Assembly (NCBI RefSeq): GCF_024494565.1
Contig: NZ_JANHDN010000005.1
Span: forward strand, 62,001 to 126,000
DNA length: 64,000 nt
DNA from: Halorubrum rutilum
Lineage (GTDB): Archaea; Halobacteriota; Halobacteria; Halobacteriales; Haloferacaceae
Direction: 5' to 3'
In this document: positions 1-9,246 of the stretch, piece after piece
Layout of the letters: each line of letters begins with the position of its first letter
Numbering within the stretch: the stretch's first letter is position 1
Notes under the pieces: model-generated
What the model saw: only the letters and a program-made list of their open reading frames with translations
Databases searched by the model: none
What the model was told of the DNA's origin: nothing
Program-made: the position numbers and the translations under genes

Positions 1-874
1 CCGGGCGCCACGTCGGGACGCCGTGGGCGAGGTCGCCGCCGGTGAGCCGCTCGGCGTCGCCGCCCCCGGGCGACACCGCGTAGACATCGCGGACGGTGGT
101 GTCGTCGGGGCGGTCGAGCCGACAGGCGGTGAACGCGATCCGACCGGTCTCTCCCCAGTGAGGCTCCATCCCGACGACGTCCTGGAAGGCGCCGCCGCCG
201 TACGCGTCGTCGAGCCGCCGCGGGTCGCGCTCGGGGTCGTCGAGGTCGACGACGAAGAGGTACGGCGTCACCTCGTCGGTCCAGCCGACGCCGTTCAGCT
301 TGTGCTGGAGCCGCGTCATCTCGATCGGCCCGCCCTCCTCGCGCACCCGATCGAGGTAGTCGGCCTCCCCGTCGGTCGGGTCGCGCGACTCGATCACCAG
401 CCGGTCGCCCTCGGGCGACCAGTCGAAGTCGGCGACGCCCTCGTCGCGCTCGGTGACCTGTCTCGCGTCGCCGCCCAGGGCGAGGTCGAACAGCCACACC
501 TGCGGCTCCGGCTCGTCGTCGCCGGCGGGCGCGTCTCCGTCTCCCTCCCCGGTGTCACCGTCGGTCTCGGCGTCCTCGTCGCCGTCCCGGTCCCGCCGCC
601 CGACGCGTCGCTCGACGTCGCGGTCGCGGGCGGCCACGAACGCGAGGCGGTCGCCGTCCGGCCCCCACGCCGGCGCGGAGGCGCCCGACGCGCTCGTCAG
701 GCGGTGCGGGTCGCGGGAGCCGTCCGTCGGGACGACGAACAGCGAGGTCACGGCCTCGTCCGCGCGCTGGTCGTACTCGGTGGCGGTGAAGGCGACGCGG
801 TCGCCGGCGGGGGAGACGGCGACCTCGCCGACCTCCGTCAGGTCGTAGTAGGCGTCGAGCGGGAGTGCCGACAT
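1..874 (-). CDS. S9 family peptidase (prolyl oligopeptidase / acylaminoacyl-peptidase type), N-terminal part
   Basis: The reverse strand reads from an ATG at 874 and stays open past the window edge, so only about the first 291 residues are present. The protein starts MSALPLDAYYDLTEVGE and contains WD40/TolB-like propeller repeats (AVSPAGDRVAFTA, APAWGPDGDRLAFVA, DFDWSPEGDRLVIES), as in the beta-propeller of S9 serine peptidases that cleave short peptides in the cytosol. An acidic Asp/Gly insert lies near residues 95-120, a usual halophilic feature. The alpha/beta-hydrolase catalytic domain would lie outside the window, so the enzyme class is inferred from the propeller and the typical start. 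A TolB-like protein without peptidase activity is the alternative. Confidence 0.8.
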   Translation of the reverse strand, partial: MSALPLDAYYDLTEVGEVAVSPAGDRVAFTATEYDQRADEAVTSLFVVPTDGSRDPHRLTSASGASAPAWGPDGDRLAFVAARDRDVERRVGRRDRDGDEDAETDGDTGEGDGDAPAGDDEPEPQVWLFDLALGGDARQVTERDEGVADFDWSPEGDRLVIESRDPTDGEADYLDRVREEGGPIEMTRLQHKLNGVGWTDEVTPYLFVVDLDDPERDPRRLDDAYGGGAFQDVVGMEPHWGETGRIAFTACRLDRPDDTTVRDVYAVSPGGGDAERLTGGDLAHGVPTWRP

Positions 875-982
875 GGGCGCACCGAACGGCGGCCGGCGCA
901 AATACGTTCGGGCCGCGGAGGCGGGCGGCCGACGGCGACCGACGCCGCGCCCGCGGGCGACGAGCCCGACGGGACCCCCGCT

Positions 983-1153
983 CACGACGCCCTGTTGAAC
1001 GAGGGCCTCCCGATCGTCGGGAACCTCCGCGGGCTCGACGGGCTCCCGGCGCGGTTCCGGCTGTACGCGTTCCCGCTCCGCCTGCGGGAGGGAGACGGGT
1101 CGCCGGTGCGGGCCGTCGCGGAGTGGGAGGCGTGCGCGCGGCGGGAGGCGTGA
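983..1153 (+). pseudogene. Remnant: C-terminus of a cyclase (kynurenine-formamidase-like) family protein
   Basis: Between the S9 peptidase start and the L44e gene, one plus-strand frame ending at TGA 1151-1153 encodes about 56 residues resembling the C-terminus of the metal-dependent cyclase family: DALLNEGLPIVGNLRGLD, then LPARFRLYAFPLRL, then DGSPVRAVAEWE. In intact members this segment follows the His-rich metal site. No upstream part with the HxxxD motif is present, and the preceding 100 bases are taken by the divergent peptidase promoter. I read it as a decayed 3' end left by a deletion. The family match is from memory of its C-terminal pattern. Confidence 0.5.
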
Positions 1154-1218
1154 GGAGACGGCGCGGCGGCGCGGACGCCGTGCGTCCCGATCGCCGGCCG
1201 GGAGCCAGACCAAACCCG

Positions 1219-1225
1219 TTTTAAG
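1219..1225 (+). promoter_or_regulatory. TATA-like box of the translation operon
   Basis: TTTTAAG lies about 36-42 nt before the L44e start codon. It is the only AT-rich element in this gap and fits a haloarchaeal TATA box giving a short leader. Confidence 0.5.
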
Positions 1226-1260
1226 CGTCGGCGACGAACCGCGATTCAAGGTCGATATCC

Positions 1261-1542
1261 ATGGAGATGCCACGTCGTTTCAACACGTACTGTCCGCACT
1301 GTGACTCCCATCAGGAGCACGAGGTGGAGAAGGTTCGATCGGGTCGGGCGACCGGAATGAAGCGGGACGCGCGCCAGCAGCGCCGCGCCCTCGCGACGAT
1401 CGGCAACGCCGGCGGGTACTCGAAGGTGCCCGGCGGTGACAAGCCGACGAAGAAGACCCACCTGAAGTACCGCTGCGGCGACTGCGGCAAGGCCCACATG
1501 CGCGAGGGCTGGCGCGCCGGCCGGCTCACGTTCCAGGAGTAA
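1261..1542 (+). CDS. rpl44e: 50S ribosomal protein L44e
   Basis: The 93-residue protein starts [14 protein letters not shown] and has two CxxC pairs, CPHC near residue 11 and CGDC near residue 72. These form the zinc-binding site of archaeal/eukaryal L44e. It is a basic protein of the large subunit near the E site. The Lys/Arg-rich centre ([19 protein letters not shown]) is typical. It is followed after two bases by the S27e gene, the standard archaeal pair, and leads a translation operon. The start matches the usual M(E/Q)MPRRF N-terminus. Confidence 0.95.
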   Translation: MEMPRRFNTYCPHCDSHQEHEVEKVRSGRATGMKRDARQQRRALATIGNAGGYSKVPGGDKPTKKTHLKYRCGDCGKAHMREGWRAGRLTFQE

Positions 1543-1544
1543 GC

Positions 1545-1718
1545 ATGGCGGGAGACTTCCACCGCGTCGCCTGCGGCGACTGCGAGAACGAACAGGTCGT
1601 CTTCGGCAAGGCCTCCTCCGTGGTGTCGTGCGCGGTCTGCGGCACGACGCTCGCGACCCCGACCGGCGGGGAGGCCGAGCTCCGCGGCGAGATCGTCGAA
1701 ACCGTTGAGGCGCGGTAA
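1545..1718 (+). CDS. rps27e: 30S ribosomal protein S27e
   Basis: This 57-residue protein begins [20 protein letters not shown] and contains CGDC and CAVCGTTL, the two CxxC halves of the S27e zinc ribbon. It then has the short tail [16 protein letters not shown] that is usual for halobacteria. It acts in the small ribosomal subunit. The ATG lies two bases after the L44e stop, so the two are translationally coupled. Eighteen bases downstream starts aIF2-alpha, the same order as in other archaea. Confidence 0.95.
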   Translation: MAGDFHRVACGDCENEQVVFGKASSVVSCAVCGTTLATPTGGEAELRGEIVETVEAR

Positions 1719-1735
1719 CCGCCTCTGACCCCCGT

Positions 1736-2536
1736 ATGAAGTACAGCGGCTGGCCCGAACCCGGCGAGCTGGTGGTCGGCGACGTCGACGAGATCGCCGA
1801 CTTCGGCGTCTTCGTCGACCTCGACGAGTACGAGGAGAAGCGCGGCCTCTGTCACATCAGCGAGGTCGCCTCCGGCTGGATCAAGAACGTCCGCGACCAC
1901 GTCCGCGAGGGGCAGACGGTCGTCGCGAAGGTGTTGGAGGTCGACGAGTCGTCGAACCAGATCGACCTCTCGATCAAGGACGTCAACGAGCACCAGCGGA
2001 AGGACAAGATACAGGCCTGGAAGAACTCGCAGAAGGCCGACAACTGGATGCTCATCGCGCTCGGCGAGGACGTCGACGACGACCGCTACACCGCGGTCGC
2101 CAACGCGCTGCTCGCCGAGTACGACTCGCTTTACGACGCCTTCGAGGCGGCCGCGATCAGCGGCGCGGAGGCGCTCGACGGCGTCGACGTCGACGACGAC
2201 GCCCGCGAGTCGATCGTCGAGGCCGCCCGCGACAACGTCTCCGTCCCGTACGTCGACGTGACCGGCTACGTCGACCTCGAGTCCGCGGCCCCCGACGGCG
2301 TCGACGACGTGAAGGCGGCGCTCGAAGCCGCCGAGGGCAACGGCGAGGTCCCGGACGGCGTCGACCTCGAAGTCGGCTACGTCGGCTCGCCGGAGTACCG
2401 GATCAAGGTCCGCGCGCCCGACTACAAGACGGCCGAGGACCAGCTGGAGGCCGCCGCGGCCCGCGCCCGCGAGGCCATCGAGGCCGCCGGCGGCGCCGGC
2501 GAGTTCCACCGCGAGCGCCGCGAGGACGACGAGTAA
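1736..2536 (+). CDS. eif2a: Translation initiation factor IF-2 subunit alpha
   Basis: The 266-residue protein has an N-terminal S1/OB fold (about residues 10-80: [20 protein letters not shown] ... [16 protein letters not shown]), a helical middle domain and a C-terminal alpha-beta domain that contacts the gamma subunit. This is the order found in aIF2-alpha, the part of the aIF2 trimer that stabilises initiator Met-tRNA binding. The length matches archaeal orthologues. It is preceded by S27e and followed by Nop10, the conserved archaeal operon. The start at [12 protein letters not shown] is typical. Confidence 0.95.
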   Translation: MKYSGWPEPGELVVGDVDEIADFGVFVDLDEYEEKRGLCHISEVASGWIKNVRDHVREGQTVVAKVLEVDESSNQIDLSIKDVNEHQRKDKIQAWKNSQKADNWMLIALGEDVDDDRYTAVANALLAEYDSLYDAFEAAAISGAEALDGVDVDDDARESIVEAARDNVSVPYVDVTGYVDLESAAPDGVDDVKAALEAAEGNGEVPDGVDLEVGYVGSPEYRIKVRAPDYKTAEDQLEAAAARAREAIEAAGGAGEFHRERREDDE

Positions 2537-2574
2537 CCGCCCGACGGCCCCGCTTTTTCCATCTCGCTCCGCCC

Positions 2575-2760
2575 GTGAAATCCGACATCCGCGTCTGCGC
2601 GAACTGGGAGACCGTTCACGACCGCCCGGTGTACACGCTCGGCGACAGCTGTCCCGACTGCGGCGGCCCGACCGCCAACAGCGCCCCCGCGCCGTTCGGT
2701 CCGGAGGACCCGTACGGCGAGTACCGGCGCCGGGCGCGTCGCCGTCGGGAGTCGGAGTAG
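2575..2760 (+). CDS. nop10: H/ACA ribonucleoprotein protein Nop10
   Basis: The 61-residue protein begins at a GTG codon (MKSDIRVCANW) and has the short zinc ribbon C-x12-15-Y-T-L...CPxCGGPT, followed by the P-x-x-F/Y-G-P-x-D-x-Y-G-E-Y-R tail that defines Nop10. It is a structural subunit of box H/ACA RNPs and supports Cbf5-catalysed pseudouridylation of rRNA. The gap after aIF2-alpha is only 38 bases and gene order is conserved in halobacteria. The basic RRRARRRRESE end is normal for the family. Confidence 0.93.
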   Translation: MKSDIRVCANWETVHDRPVYTLGDSCPDCGGPTANSAPAPFGPEDPYGEYRRRARRRRESE

Positions 2761-2895
2761 GGCGTCTCTCGTCCGCGCCGCGCTTCGGCAGCGGACCCGC
2801 GACCGCCCCGACCGCGCATCCGCGACCCCTCCGGCCGAACGCCCGCGCCGCCGGAATAGCCACCCTCTTGTGACCGCCGCCCCGACGGACCCGGT

Positions 2896-3648
2896 ATGGA
2901 CGACATCGAGATCGACGAGGTGGCGACGCCGGAGCTCGACGACCCGGTGCTCATCGAGGGACTGCCGGGCGTCGGCCACGTGGGGAAGCTCGCGGCGGAA
3001 CACCTGTTAGAGGAGTTCGACGGCGAGTTAGTCCGCCGGGTGTACACCACCGAGTTCCCGCCGCAGGTGAGCGTCGACGGCGACGGGGTCGCGTCGCTGA
3101 CCTGCGCCGAGTTCCACGCCGTCGAGACCGACGGCGCCGACCTGCTCGTGTTGACCGGCGACCACCAGGCCGGCTCGAACGAGGGCCACTACACGCTCAC
3201 GACGACGTTCCTCGATATCGCCGAGGAGTTCGGCGCCGACCGCGCGTACGCGCTCGGCGGCGTCCCGACCGGCGAGCTCGTCGAGGAGTACACCGTCCTC
3301 GGCGCGGTCTCCGACGGCGACCTCGTCGACGGGCTGAAGGACGCCGGCGTCGAGTTCCGGCCGGACGAGCCCGCGGGCGGGATCGTCGGCGTCTCCGGGC
3401 TCGTGCTCGGGCTCGGGGGGCGCCGCGGCGTCGACGCCGCCTGCCTGATGGGCGAGACGAGCGGCTACCTCGTCGACCCGAAGAGCGCCCGCGCGGTGCT
3501 GGAGGTGCTGGAAGCGGTGCTCGACTTCGAGGTCGACTACGAGAGCTTAGAGGACCGCGCCGAGGAGATGGAGGAGGTCGTCGGCAAGATCCGCGAGATG
3601 CAGGACGGCCCGGCGGTGCCCGACGACGACCTGCGGTACATCGGCTGA
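2896..3648 (+). CDS. PAC2-family proteasome assembly chaperone-like protein
   Basis: The 250-residue protein has the PAC2 fold signature: PVLIEGLPGVGHVGKLAAEHL at the N-terminus, then LLVLTGDHQ and YALGGVPTGE, and a C-terminal coiled segment (LEDRAEEMEEVVGKIREMQ). Archaeal PAC2 homologues are thought to aid 20S proteasome assembly. It closes the conserved run L44e-S27e-aIF2a-Nop10-PAC2, though the 135-base gap may hold its own promoter. Function in this organism is inferred from the family. Confidence 0.85.
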   Translation: MDDIEIDEVATPELDDPVLIEGLPGVGHVGKLAAEHLLEEFDGELVRRVYTTEFPPQVSVDGDGVASLTCAEFHAVETDGADLLVLTGDHQAGSNEGHYTLTTTFLDIAEEFGADRAYALGGVPTGELVEEYTVLGAVSDGDLVDGLKDAGVEFRPDEPAGGIVGVSGLVLGLGGRRGVDAACLMGETSGYLVDPKSARAVLEVLEAVLDFEVDYESLEDRAEEMEEVVGKIREMQDGPAVPDDDLRYIG

Positions 3649-3744
3649 GTCGCCCCGAGCCGCGTCCCGGCCGCGGCCCGGCGGTCCCCCGCGAGCGCCA
3701 CTCCTTCCGGCAACGATAAACCGGCCCCCGAGTATTCTCCCCGT

Positions 3745-4911
3745 ATGACCGACGCACGCGTCGCCGGAGTGGGGCTCACGCGCTTCGGGAGCCACGCGGA
3801 CCGCGCGGGACGCGACCTCTTCGCGACGGCCGCGGAGCGCGCGTTCGAGGACGCCGGCGTCCCGCGGGGGGACGTCGAGGAGCTGAACTACGGGAACTTC
3901 ATGGGCGCGCTCGCCGAGCATCAGGGCCACCAGGCGCCGCTGATGGCCGAGGCCGCCGGCGTGTCCTGCCCCGCGACCCGCTACGAGTCGGCGTGCGCCT
4001 CCGCGGGCGTCGCGGTGCGCGAGGCCGTCCGGACCGTCGCCGCGGGCGACGCCGACGTCGTCCTCGCGGGCGGCATGGAGCGCATGACGAACCTCCCGAC
4101 CGACGAGGTGACGGAGGGGCTCGCGATGGCCGCCGACGACCTGTTCGAGGTGCGGTCCGGCGTCACCTTCCCCGGCGCGTACGCGCTGATGGCGACCGCC
4201 TACTTCGGGGCGTACGGCGGGGAGCGGCGGGACCTCGCCCACGTCGCCTCGAAGAACCACGCGAACGCGGTCCCGAACGAGTACGCCCAGTACCGCCGGG
4301 AGGTGTCCGTCGACGAGGCGATGGACGCGCCGCCCGTCGCCGAGCCGCTCCACCTCTACGACGCCTGCCCGATCACCGACGGCGCGAGCGCGCTGGTGAT
4401 CGTCTCCGCGGAGTACGCCGCCGAGCACGACGTGGACGCCCCCGTCGCGGTGACGGGGACCGGCCAGGGGACCGACCGCATGGCGCTCGCCGACCGCGAG
4501 CACCTCGCGCGCACGCCGGCGGCCGACGCCGCGGCCGAGGGCGCCTACGCGGCCGCCGGCGTGGGCCCCGAGGACGTCGACGTCGCCGAGGTCCACGACT
4601 GCTTCACCATCGCCGAGGTGCTCGCGACGGAGTCGCTCGGGCTCTTCGCTGTCGGCGAGGGGATCGACGCCGCCCGCGAGGGCGTCACGACCGCCGACGG
4701 CGACCTCCCGGTGAACCTCTCGGGCGGCCTGAAGGCGAAGGGCCACCCGGTCGGCGCGACCGGGGGCTCGCAGATCGCCGAGCTGACGCGGCTGCTCCGC
4801 GGCGACCACCCGAACAGCGAGCACGTCGCCGACGCCGAGGTCGGCGTCGCGCACAACGCCGGCGGGACGGTCGCCAGCGCGGTCGTCCACGTGCTGGAGG
4901 TGGCCGAATGA
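3745..4911 (+). CDS. Thiolase-fold acetyl-CoA acetyltransferase (archaeal SCP2-like type)
   Basis: The 388-residue protein has thiolase motifs: nucleophile Cys in ESACASAG near residue 86, an EVHDCFT histidine motif near residue 285, and GGLKAKGHPVGATG near residue 330. The second catalytic Cys of classical thiolases (CGGG) is replaced by NAGGTVAS, typical of the archaeal branch that pairs with a DUF35 protein. These pairs supply acetoacetyl-CoA, often linked to HMG-CoA synthase in the mevalonate pathway. The next gene overlaps by four bases (ATGA), consistent with a thiolase-DUF35 complex. No HMG-CoA synthase is nearby, so a role in acyl-CoA degradation is also possible. Confidence 0.85.
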   Translation: MTDARVAGVGLTRFGSHADRAGRDLFATAAERAFEDAGVPRGDVEELNYGNFMGALAEHQGHQAPLMAEAAGVSCPATRYESACASAGVAVREAVRTVAAGDADVVLAGGMERMTNLPTDEVTEGLAMAADDLFEVRSGVTFPGAYALMATAYFGAYGGERRDLAHVASKNHANAVPNEYAQYRREVSVDEAMDAPPVAEPLHLYDACPITDGASALVIVSAEYAAEHDVDAPVAVTGTGQGTDRMALADREHLARTPAADAAAEGAYAAAGVGPEDVDVAEVHDCFTIAEVLATESLGLFAVGEGIDAAREGVTTADGDLPVNLSGGLKAKGHPVGATGGSQIAELTRLLRGDHPNSEHVADAEVGVAHNAGGTVASAVVHVLEVAE

Positions 4912-5408
4912 GCGACGACGGCTCGGGCGACGGCGCGGGAAGCGGGAACGGCGCGGAAAACGGGGACGCGGACGGCGACGAGGGGGACGTCGACCTCGCG
5001 GAGCGCGCGCCGACCCCGATCACCGACGCCGACCACGGCGAGTGGCTCGACGCGCTCGCGGCGGGCGAGGGGTACGCCCTGGTCTGCCCCGACGGCCACG
5101 GGTCGCTCCCGCCGCGGCGGATCTGCCCGGAGTGCGGGTCGGCGTCGCTCTCGCGGGAGCCGCTCGCCGACGCCGGCCGGGTCGAGACGTTCAGCGTCGT
5201 CCACGTCCCCTCGCCGCGGTTCGCCGGCGACGCCCCGTACGTCACCGCGGTCGTCGACCTCGGCCCGGTCCGAGCGACCGGCGTCCTGCGCGGCGTCGAT
5301 CCCGAGGGCGACGCGGTCGACGTCGGGCTATCGGTCGCGGTCGGCGTGGAGGAGCGGGCGACCGACGGGGAGCCGCTGGTCGCCTTCCGGCCGGTCGACG
5401 ACGCGTAG
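4908..5408 (+). CDS. DUF35 Zn-ribbon/OB-fold protein partner of the thiolase
   Basis: The 166-residue protein has an acidic low-complexity N-terminus (about residues 1-30), a rubredoxin-like zinc ribbon (ICPECGSASL, with CPDGHG upstream) and an OB-fold (VETFSVVHVPSPRFAGDAPYV...). This is the DUF35_N plus OB arrangement of acyl-CoA-associated proteins that bridge thiolase and HMG-CoA synthase. The first position of the usual CxxC is the C of VCPDGHG. The start codon overlaps the thiolase stop by four bases, so the two are co-translated. The expected role is substrate channelling in acetoacetyl-CoA metabolism. Confidence 0.85.
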   Translation: MSDDGSGDGAGSGNGAENGDADGDEGDVDLAERAPTPITDADHGEWLDALAAGEGYALVCPDGHGSLPPRRICPECGSASLSREPLADAGRVETFSVVHVPSPRFAGDAPYVTAVVDLGPVRATGVLRGVDPEGDAVDVGLSVAVGVEERATDGEPLVAFRPVDDA

Positions 5409-5450
5409 GGCCGACCGGCGCGCGTCGCCGGCTCGACCGCCCGACCAAAT

Positions 5451-5457
5451 GGTTATA
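5451..5457 (+). promoter_or_regulatory. TATA box of the hybrid kinase gene
   Basis: GGTTATAC lies about 25-31 nt before the ATG at 5482, the spacing of a leaderless haloarchaeal transcript. This favours 5482 over an in-frame ATG at 5449 that overlaps the box. Confidence 0.65.
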
Positions 5458-5481
5458 CGCCCGTCACCTCTATCGCCCCTA

Positions 5482-8220
5482 ATGACCGACCGGATCCGCG
5501 TCCTCCTCGTCGACGACGACCCCGACCTCGCGGAGGTGACCGGGTCGTTCCTCGAACGCGAGGACGATCGGATCGCGGTCGAGAGCGCTCCGAACGCGAC
5601 GGTCGGACTGGAGCGGCTCGCCGAGGGCGGGATCGACTGCGTCGTCTCCGACCACGACATGCCCGGACCGAACGGGATCGAGTTCTTAGAGCGCGTCCGG
5701 GAGCGGGACGCCGACCTCCCCTTCATCCTGTACACGGGGAAGGGCTCCGAGACGGTCGCCAGCGAGGCGATCTCGGCCGGCGTGACGGACTACCTCCAGA
5801 AGGGCGGCGGCACCGAGCAGTACGAGATCCTCGCCAACCGGATCGCCGACGCCGTGTCGAAGCGCCGCGCCGAGCGCGAGGCCGAGCGGACCCGCACGCA
5901 CCTGCGGGCGATCACCGACAACTCGATGGACGCGATCGTCACGATCGACGCCGAGAGCACGATCCTGTTCGCGAACCCGGCCGTCGAGCGGCTGTTCGGC
6001 TACGCGCCGGACGAGCTGGAGGGGGAGCCGCTGTCGACGCTGATGCCGGACCGCGAGGTGGACGACCACTACGAGGCGGTCGACCGCTACCTGGCGGGCG
6101 GCGACGCGACGACGGACTGGTCGGCGGTCGAGTTCCCGGGTCGGCACCGCGACGGCCGCGAGGTGCCGCTGTCGATCTCCTTCGGCGAGTTCGAGGAGGA
6201 CGGCGAGCGGCGGTTCGTCGGGGTCATTCGAGACGTGACGGAGCGCGAGCGACACCGGGCGTTCGTCGAGCGCTCGAACGACGTCGTCGCCGCGCTCGAC
6301 GCGGACGGGACGTTCCAGTACGTGAGCCCGTCCGTCGAGTCGATCGTCGGCTACGAGCCGGGCGACCTCCTCGGCGAGAACGCGTTCGAGTACGTCCACC
6401 CGGACGACCGCGAGCGCGTCCTCGACGCGTTCCGCCGGTCGATCACCGGGGAGACCGAGAACCCGACGATCGAGTACCGGTTGCGGCGCGCCGACGGCGA
6501 CTACCTGTGGGTTGAGTCGGTCGGCAGCGACCGGCTCGACGAGCGCGGGATCGGCGGCTACGTGGTCAACACGCGGGACGTCTCCGACCGGAAGCGGCGC
6601 GAGGAGAAGCTGGCCCGCCTCCGCGAGTGGACGCGGGAGCTCAACTACGCCCGGACCGTCGAGGAGACGACGCGGCTGACGGTCGACGCCGTCGACGCCA
6701 TCGTCGGCGCGGAGCTGAGCGGGATCCACCTGGTGAACGACGCGGGGACCGCGCTCGAACCGGTCGCGCTCGCCGAGTCCGTCCCGGCGTTCTTCGACGA
6801 GCGGCCGTCGTACGACCGGGACGCGCCTCCGGGGTCGCGCGCCGCGCTGGCGTGGGAGGCCTACCGGGGCGACGAGCCCGTGGCGATCGACGAGCTGTCG
6901 GCCTCGGACCGCCTCGACGAGGAGTCCCCGGCGGAGAGCCTCGTGCTCCACCCGATCGGCGACCGCGGGCTGTTCGTCATCTCCGCGTCGACGCCGGAGG
7001 CGTTCACCGACACCGACGTCCTCATCGCCGAGATCCTGGCGAACCACCTGGAGACCGCCCTCGACCGCGTCGACCGCGAGACGCGCCTCGAACGCCTCCA
7101 CGACGCGACGCGGAGCCTGATCCGCGCGGACTCCAGGGAGGAGATCGCCGAACGGGTCATCGAGGCCGCCGCGGAGGTGCTCGGCTTCTCCGTGACCACC
7201 GTCCGGCTCTACGACGAGGACGCCGGCGGGCTGGTCCCCGTCGCCGTCTCGGAGGCGGTGAAGGGGGTCCTCCCGGAGCGGGAGGTGTTCACGCCCGACG
7301 GCGGGAGCCTCAACTGGGCGGCGTACGAGGCCGGCGAGGTCCGCCTGTACGACGACATCGAGACCGTCGACGCGGTCGATCAGGGCACGGGGCTCCGGAG
7401 CCTGCTGATCCTCCCCGCCGGCGAGCACGGGACGGTCTCGATCGGCGAGACCGAGCCGGGCGTCTTCGACGGCACCGACGAGTTCCTCGCGCGCATCCTC
7501 GCGACCGCGGCGGAGACGGCGTTCGACTCCGAGGCCCGGACCGAGCGGCTCCACCGCCGGAGCGCCGAGCTGGAGCGTCAGAACGAGCGGTTAGAGGAGT
7601 TCGCCAGCGTCGTCTCCCACGACCTCCGCAACCCCCTCAACGTGGCGCAGGGCCGTGTCGAACTGGCCCGGGAGGAGTGCGACTCGGTGCACCTCGACGC
7701 GGCCGCCAAGGCCCACGACCGGATGGACACCCTGATCAGCGACCTGCTCGCGCTCGCTCGCCAGGGCGAGCGCGTGAGCGAGACGGAGCCGGTCGACCTC
7801 GCCGCGGTCGTCGAGTCCTGCTGGCTGAACGTCGACACCGCGGACGCGACACTCGCCGTCGAGACCGACCTGACGCTGCTCGCCGACGCGAGCCGACTGC
7901 AACAGCTGATCGAGAACCTGATGCGTAACGCGGTCGAGCACGGCGGCGACGGCGTCGCCGTCGCGGTCGGCACGCTCGGCGACGGCGAGGGGTTCTTCGT
8001 CGCCGACGACGGGCCCGGGATCCCGCCGGACGACCGCGCCGACGCGTTCGACGCCGGCTACTCGACGTCGGCGGACGGGACCGGGTTCGGCCTCCGGATC
8101 GTCGAACAGGTGGCGACCGCCCACGGCTGGGAGATCCGCGTCACGGACGATCCGGAGCTGGGCGGCGCTCGGTTCGAGGTGAGCGGCGTCGACGTCGCGG
8201 AGCCGCCGGCCGACGAGTGA
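5482..8220 (+). CDS. Response regulator-PAS-PAS-GAF-GAF hybrid sensor histidine kinase
   Basis: The 912-residue soluble protein has, in order: a receiver domain (1-120, acidic DDD at 11-13, phospho-acceptor Asp57 in SDHDMPG, Lys in TGKGS); PAS 1 (about 145-260); PAS 2 (about 265-385, ending NTRDVSDRKRREEK); two GAF-like segments (about 395-535 and 540-690); HisKA with the phospho-acceptor in FASVVSHDLRNPLN; and HATPase_c with N box (LIENLMRNAVEHGG), G1 (DDGPGIP) and G2 (GTGFGLRI). There are no membrane segments, so it senses cytoplasmic signals. N-terminal receiver plus kinase is common in halobacteria. It has no partner regulator nearby, so its output is unknown. Confidence 0.92.
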   Translation: MTDRIRVLLVDDDPDLAEVTGSFLEREDDRIAVESAPNATVGLERLAEGGIDCVVSDHDMPGPNGIEFLERVRERDADLPFILYTGKGSETVASEAISAGVTDYLQKGGGTEQYEILANRIADAVSKRRAEREAERTRTHLRAITDNSMDAIVTIDAESTILFANPAVERLFGYAPDELEGEPLSTLMPDREVDDHYEAVDRYLAGGDATTDWSAVEFPGRHRDGREVPLSISFGEFEEDGERRFVGVIRDVTERERHRAFVERSNDVVAALDADGTFQYVSPSVESIVGYEPGDLLGENAFEYVHPDDRERVLDAFRRSITGETENPTIEYRLRRADGDYLWVESVGSDRLDERGIGGYVVNTRDVSDRKRREEKLARLREWTRELNYARTVEETTRLTVDAVDAIVGAELSGIHLVNDAGTALEPVALAESVPAFFDERPSYDRDAPPGSRAALAWEAYRGDEPVAIDELSASDRLDEESPAESLVLHPIGDRGLFVISASTPEAFTDTDVLIAEILANHLETALDRVDRETRLERLHDATRSLIRADSREEIAERVIEAAAEVLGFSVTTVRLYDEDAGGLVPVAVSEAVKGVLPEREVFTPDGGSLNWAAYEAGEVRLYDDIETVDAVDQGTGLRSLLILPAGEHGTVSIGETEPGVFDGTDEFLARILATAAETAFDSEARTERLHRRSAELERQNERLEEFASVVSHDLRNPLNVAQGRVELAREECDSVHLDAAAKAHDRMDTLISDLLALARQGERVSETEPVDLAAVVESCWLNVDTADATLAVETDLTLLADASRLQQLIENLMRNAVEHGGDGVAVAVGTLGDGEGFFVADDGPGIPPDDRADAFDAGYSTSADGTGFGLRIVEQVATAHGWEIRVTDDPELGGARFEVSGVDVAEPPADE

Positions 8221-8331
8221 GGACGGCGGCGTCGCGGCGCGAGAGGCGGCGCCGCGGAGCGAGAAGCGGCGTCGCGGCCGGCACGCGTCGCCACAGGGCG
8301 AAGGGCGGCGACCCGACCGCGGCGACGCGCG

Positions 8332-9102
8332 TCACTCCCGGACGAGCAGCTCGACCTCGTGGCCGTCTTGGTCCTTCGTGAACGCGTAGTTGTAGTCGCA
8401 GGAGGCGGGGTCGCGATAGTCCGGCGCCTCGCGGGTCATCAGCGTCTCCCACGCCTCGTCGAGGTCGTCGACGCGGACGCAGAGGTGGCCCCAGCCGTCG
8501 CCCATCGTGTACTCGCGGCCGTCGTAGTTGTAGGTGAGCTCCAGCTTCATCGCCTCCTTCGGGGCGTCCTCGGGGGCCATGAAGTAGTTGGAGAAGCTGT
8601 CAGCCTCCCAGCGGCCGCTCGGCTGCTCCGTGTACTCGAACTTGCGGGTCCAGTAGCCGAGCGCTTCGTCGGCGTCTTCGACGCGGATCATCGTGTGGTC
8701 GATGCTCCACTTCTCGCCGAAGTCGCGCTTGACGATCTCGATCTCGTGGCCGTCGGGGTCCTTCACGAACGCGTAGCGGTTCCCGCACGACTCGGGGTCG
8801 CGGTAGTCCTCGACGCCCTCGTCCATCAGCTGGTCGTACGACGCCTGCAGCTCGTCCTCGGGCACGCGCACGGCGATGTGGCCCCACGCGTCGCCGATCT
8901 CGTAGGTGTGGTCGCCGTGGTTGTAGGTGAGCTCCAACAGCGCGCCGTCCTCGTGAACGTCCTCGGGCCCGAGGTAGACGTTGGTGAACGTGTCGGCCTC
9001 CCAGCGGCCCTTCTCCTCGTAGTTCAGGTGCGTCTGATACCAGTCGAGGCTCTCCTCTAAGTCCTCGACGCGGATCATCGTGTGATCGAACGTTCCGTCC
9101 AT
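8332..9102 (-). CDS. Tandem VOC-domain (glyoxalase I-like) protein
   Basis: The 256-residue protein is two glyoxalase/VOC modules in tandem (about 1-125 and 128-256), clearly related to each other: both begin with HTMIRVED and both contain LELTYN, GWGH/AWGH and DGHEIEIV/DGHEVELL. The repeated His and Glu residues fit the H/E metal ligands of glyoxalase I, which isomerises thiol-methylglyoxal adducts. Haloarchaea use gamma-glutamylcysteine rather than glutathione, so the substrate may differ. The start at MDGTFDHTM is preferred over an in-frame upstream ATG because homology begins there. It is convergent with the kinase gene. Confidence 0.85.
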   Translation of the reverse strand: MDGTFDHTMIRVEDLEESLDWYQTHLNYEEKGRWEADTFTNVYLGPEDVHEDGALLELTYNHGDHTYEIGDAWGHIAVRVPEDELQASYDQLMDEGVEDYRDPESCGNRYAFVKDPDGHEIEIVKRDFGEKWSIDHTMIRVEDADEALGYWTRKFEYTEQPSGRWEADSFSNYFMAPEDAPKEAMKLELTYNYDGREYTMGDGWGHLCVRVDDLDEAWETLMTREAPDYRDPASCDYNYAFTKDQDGHEVELLVRE

Positions 9103-9246
9103 ACGCGAGCGATCGGCCGCTCGCCTCAAAAGCGTACTGAAGGGGCCGCGGATCCGCCGGCGACCGGTGGGCGGCGCCGGCTCGGGGAGCACTACCCGGT
9201 CGACGCGGTTCGGCAGGCACTAGTTCGCCCCGACCGACCGGCCGGT

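Noticed and set aside
23..1153. A 376-codon plus-strand open frame
   Set aside because: Most of it is antisense to the S9 peptidase. Only the last part shows similarity to a protein family and is listed as a remnant.
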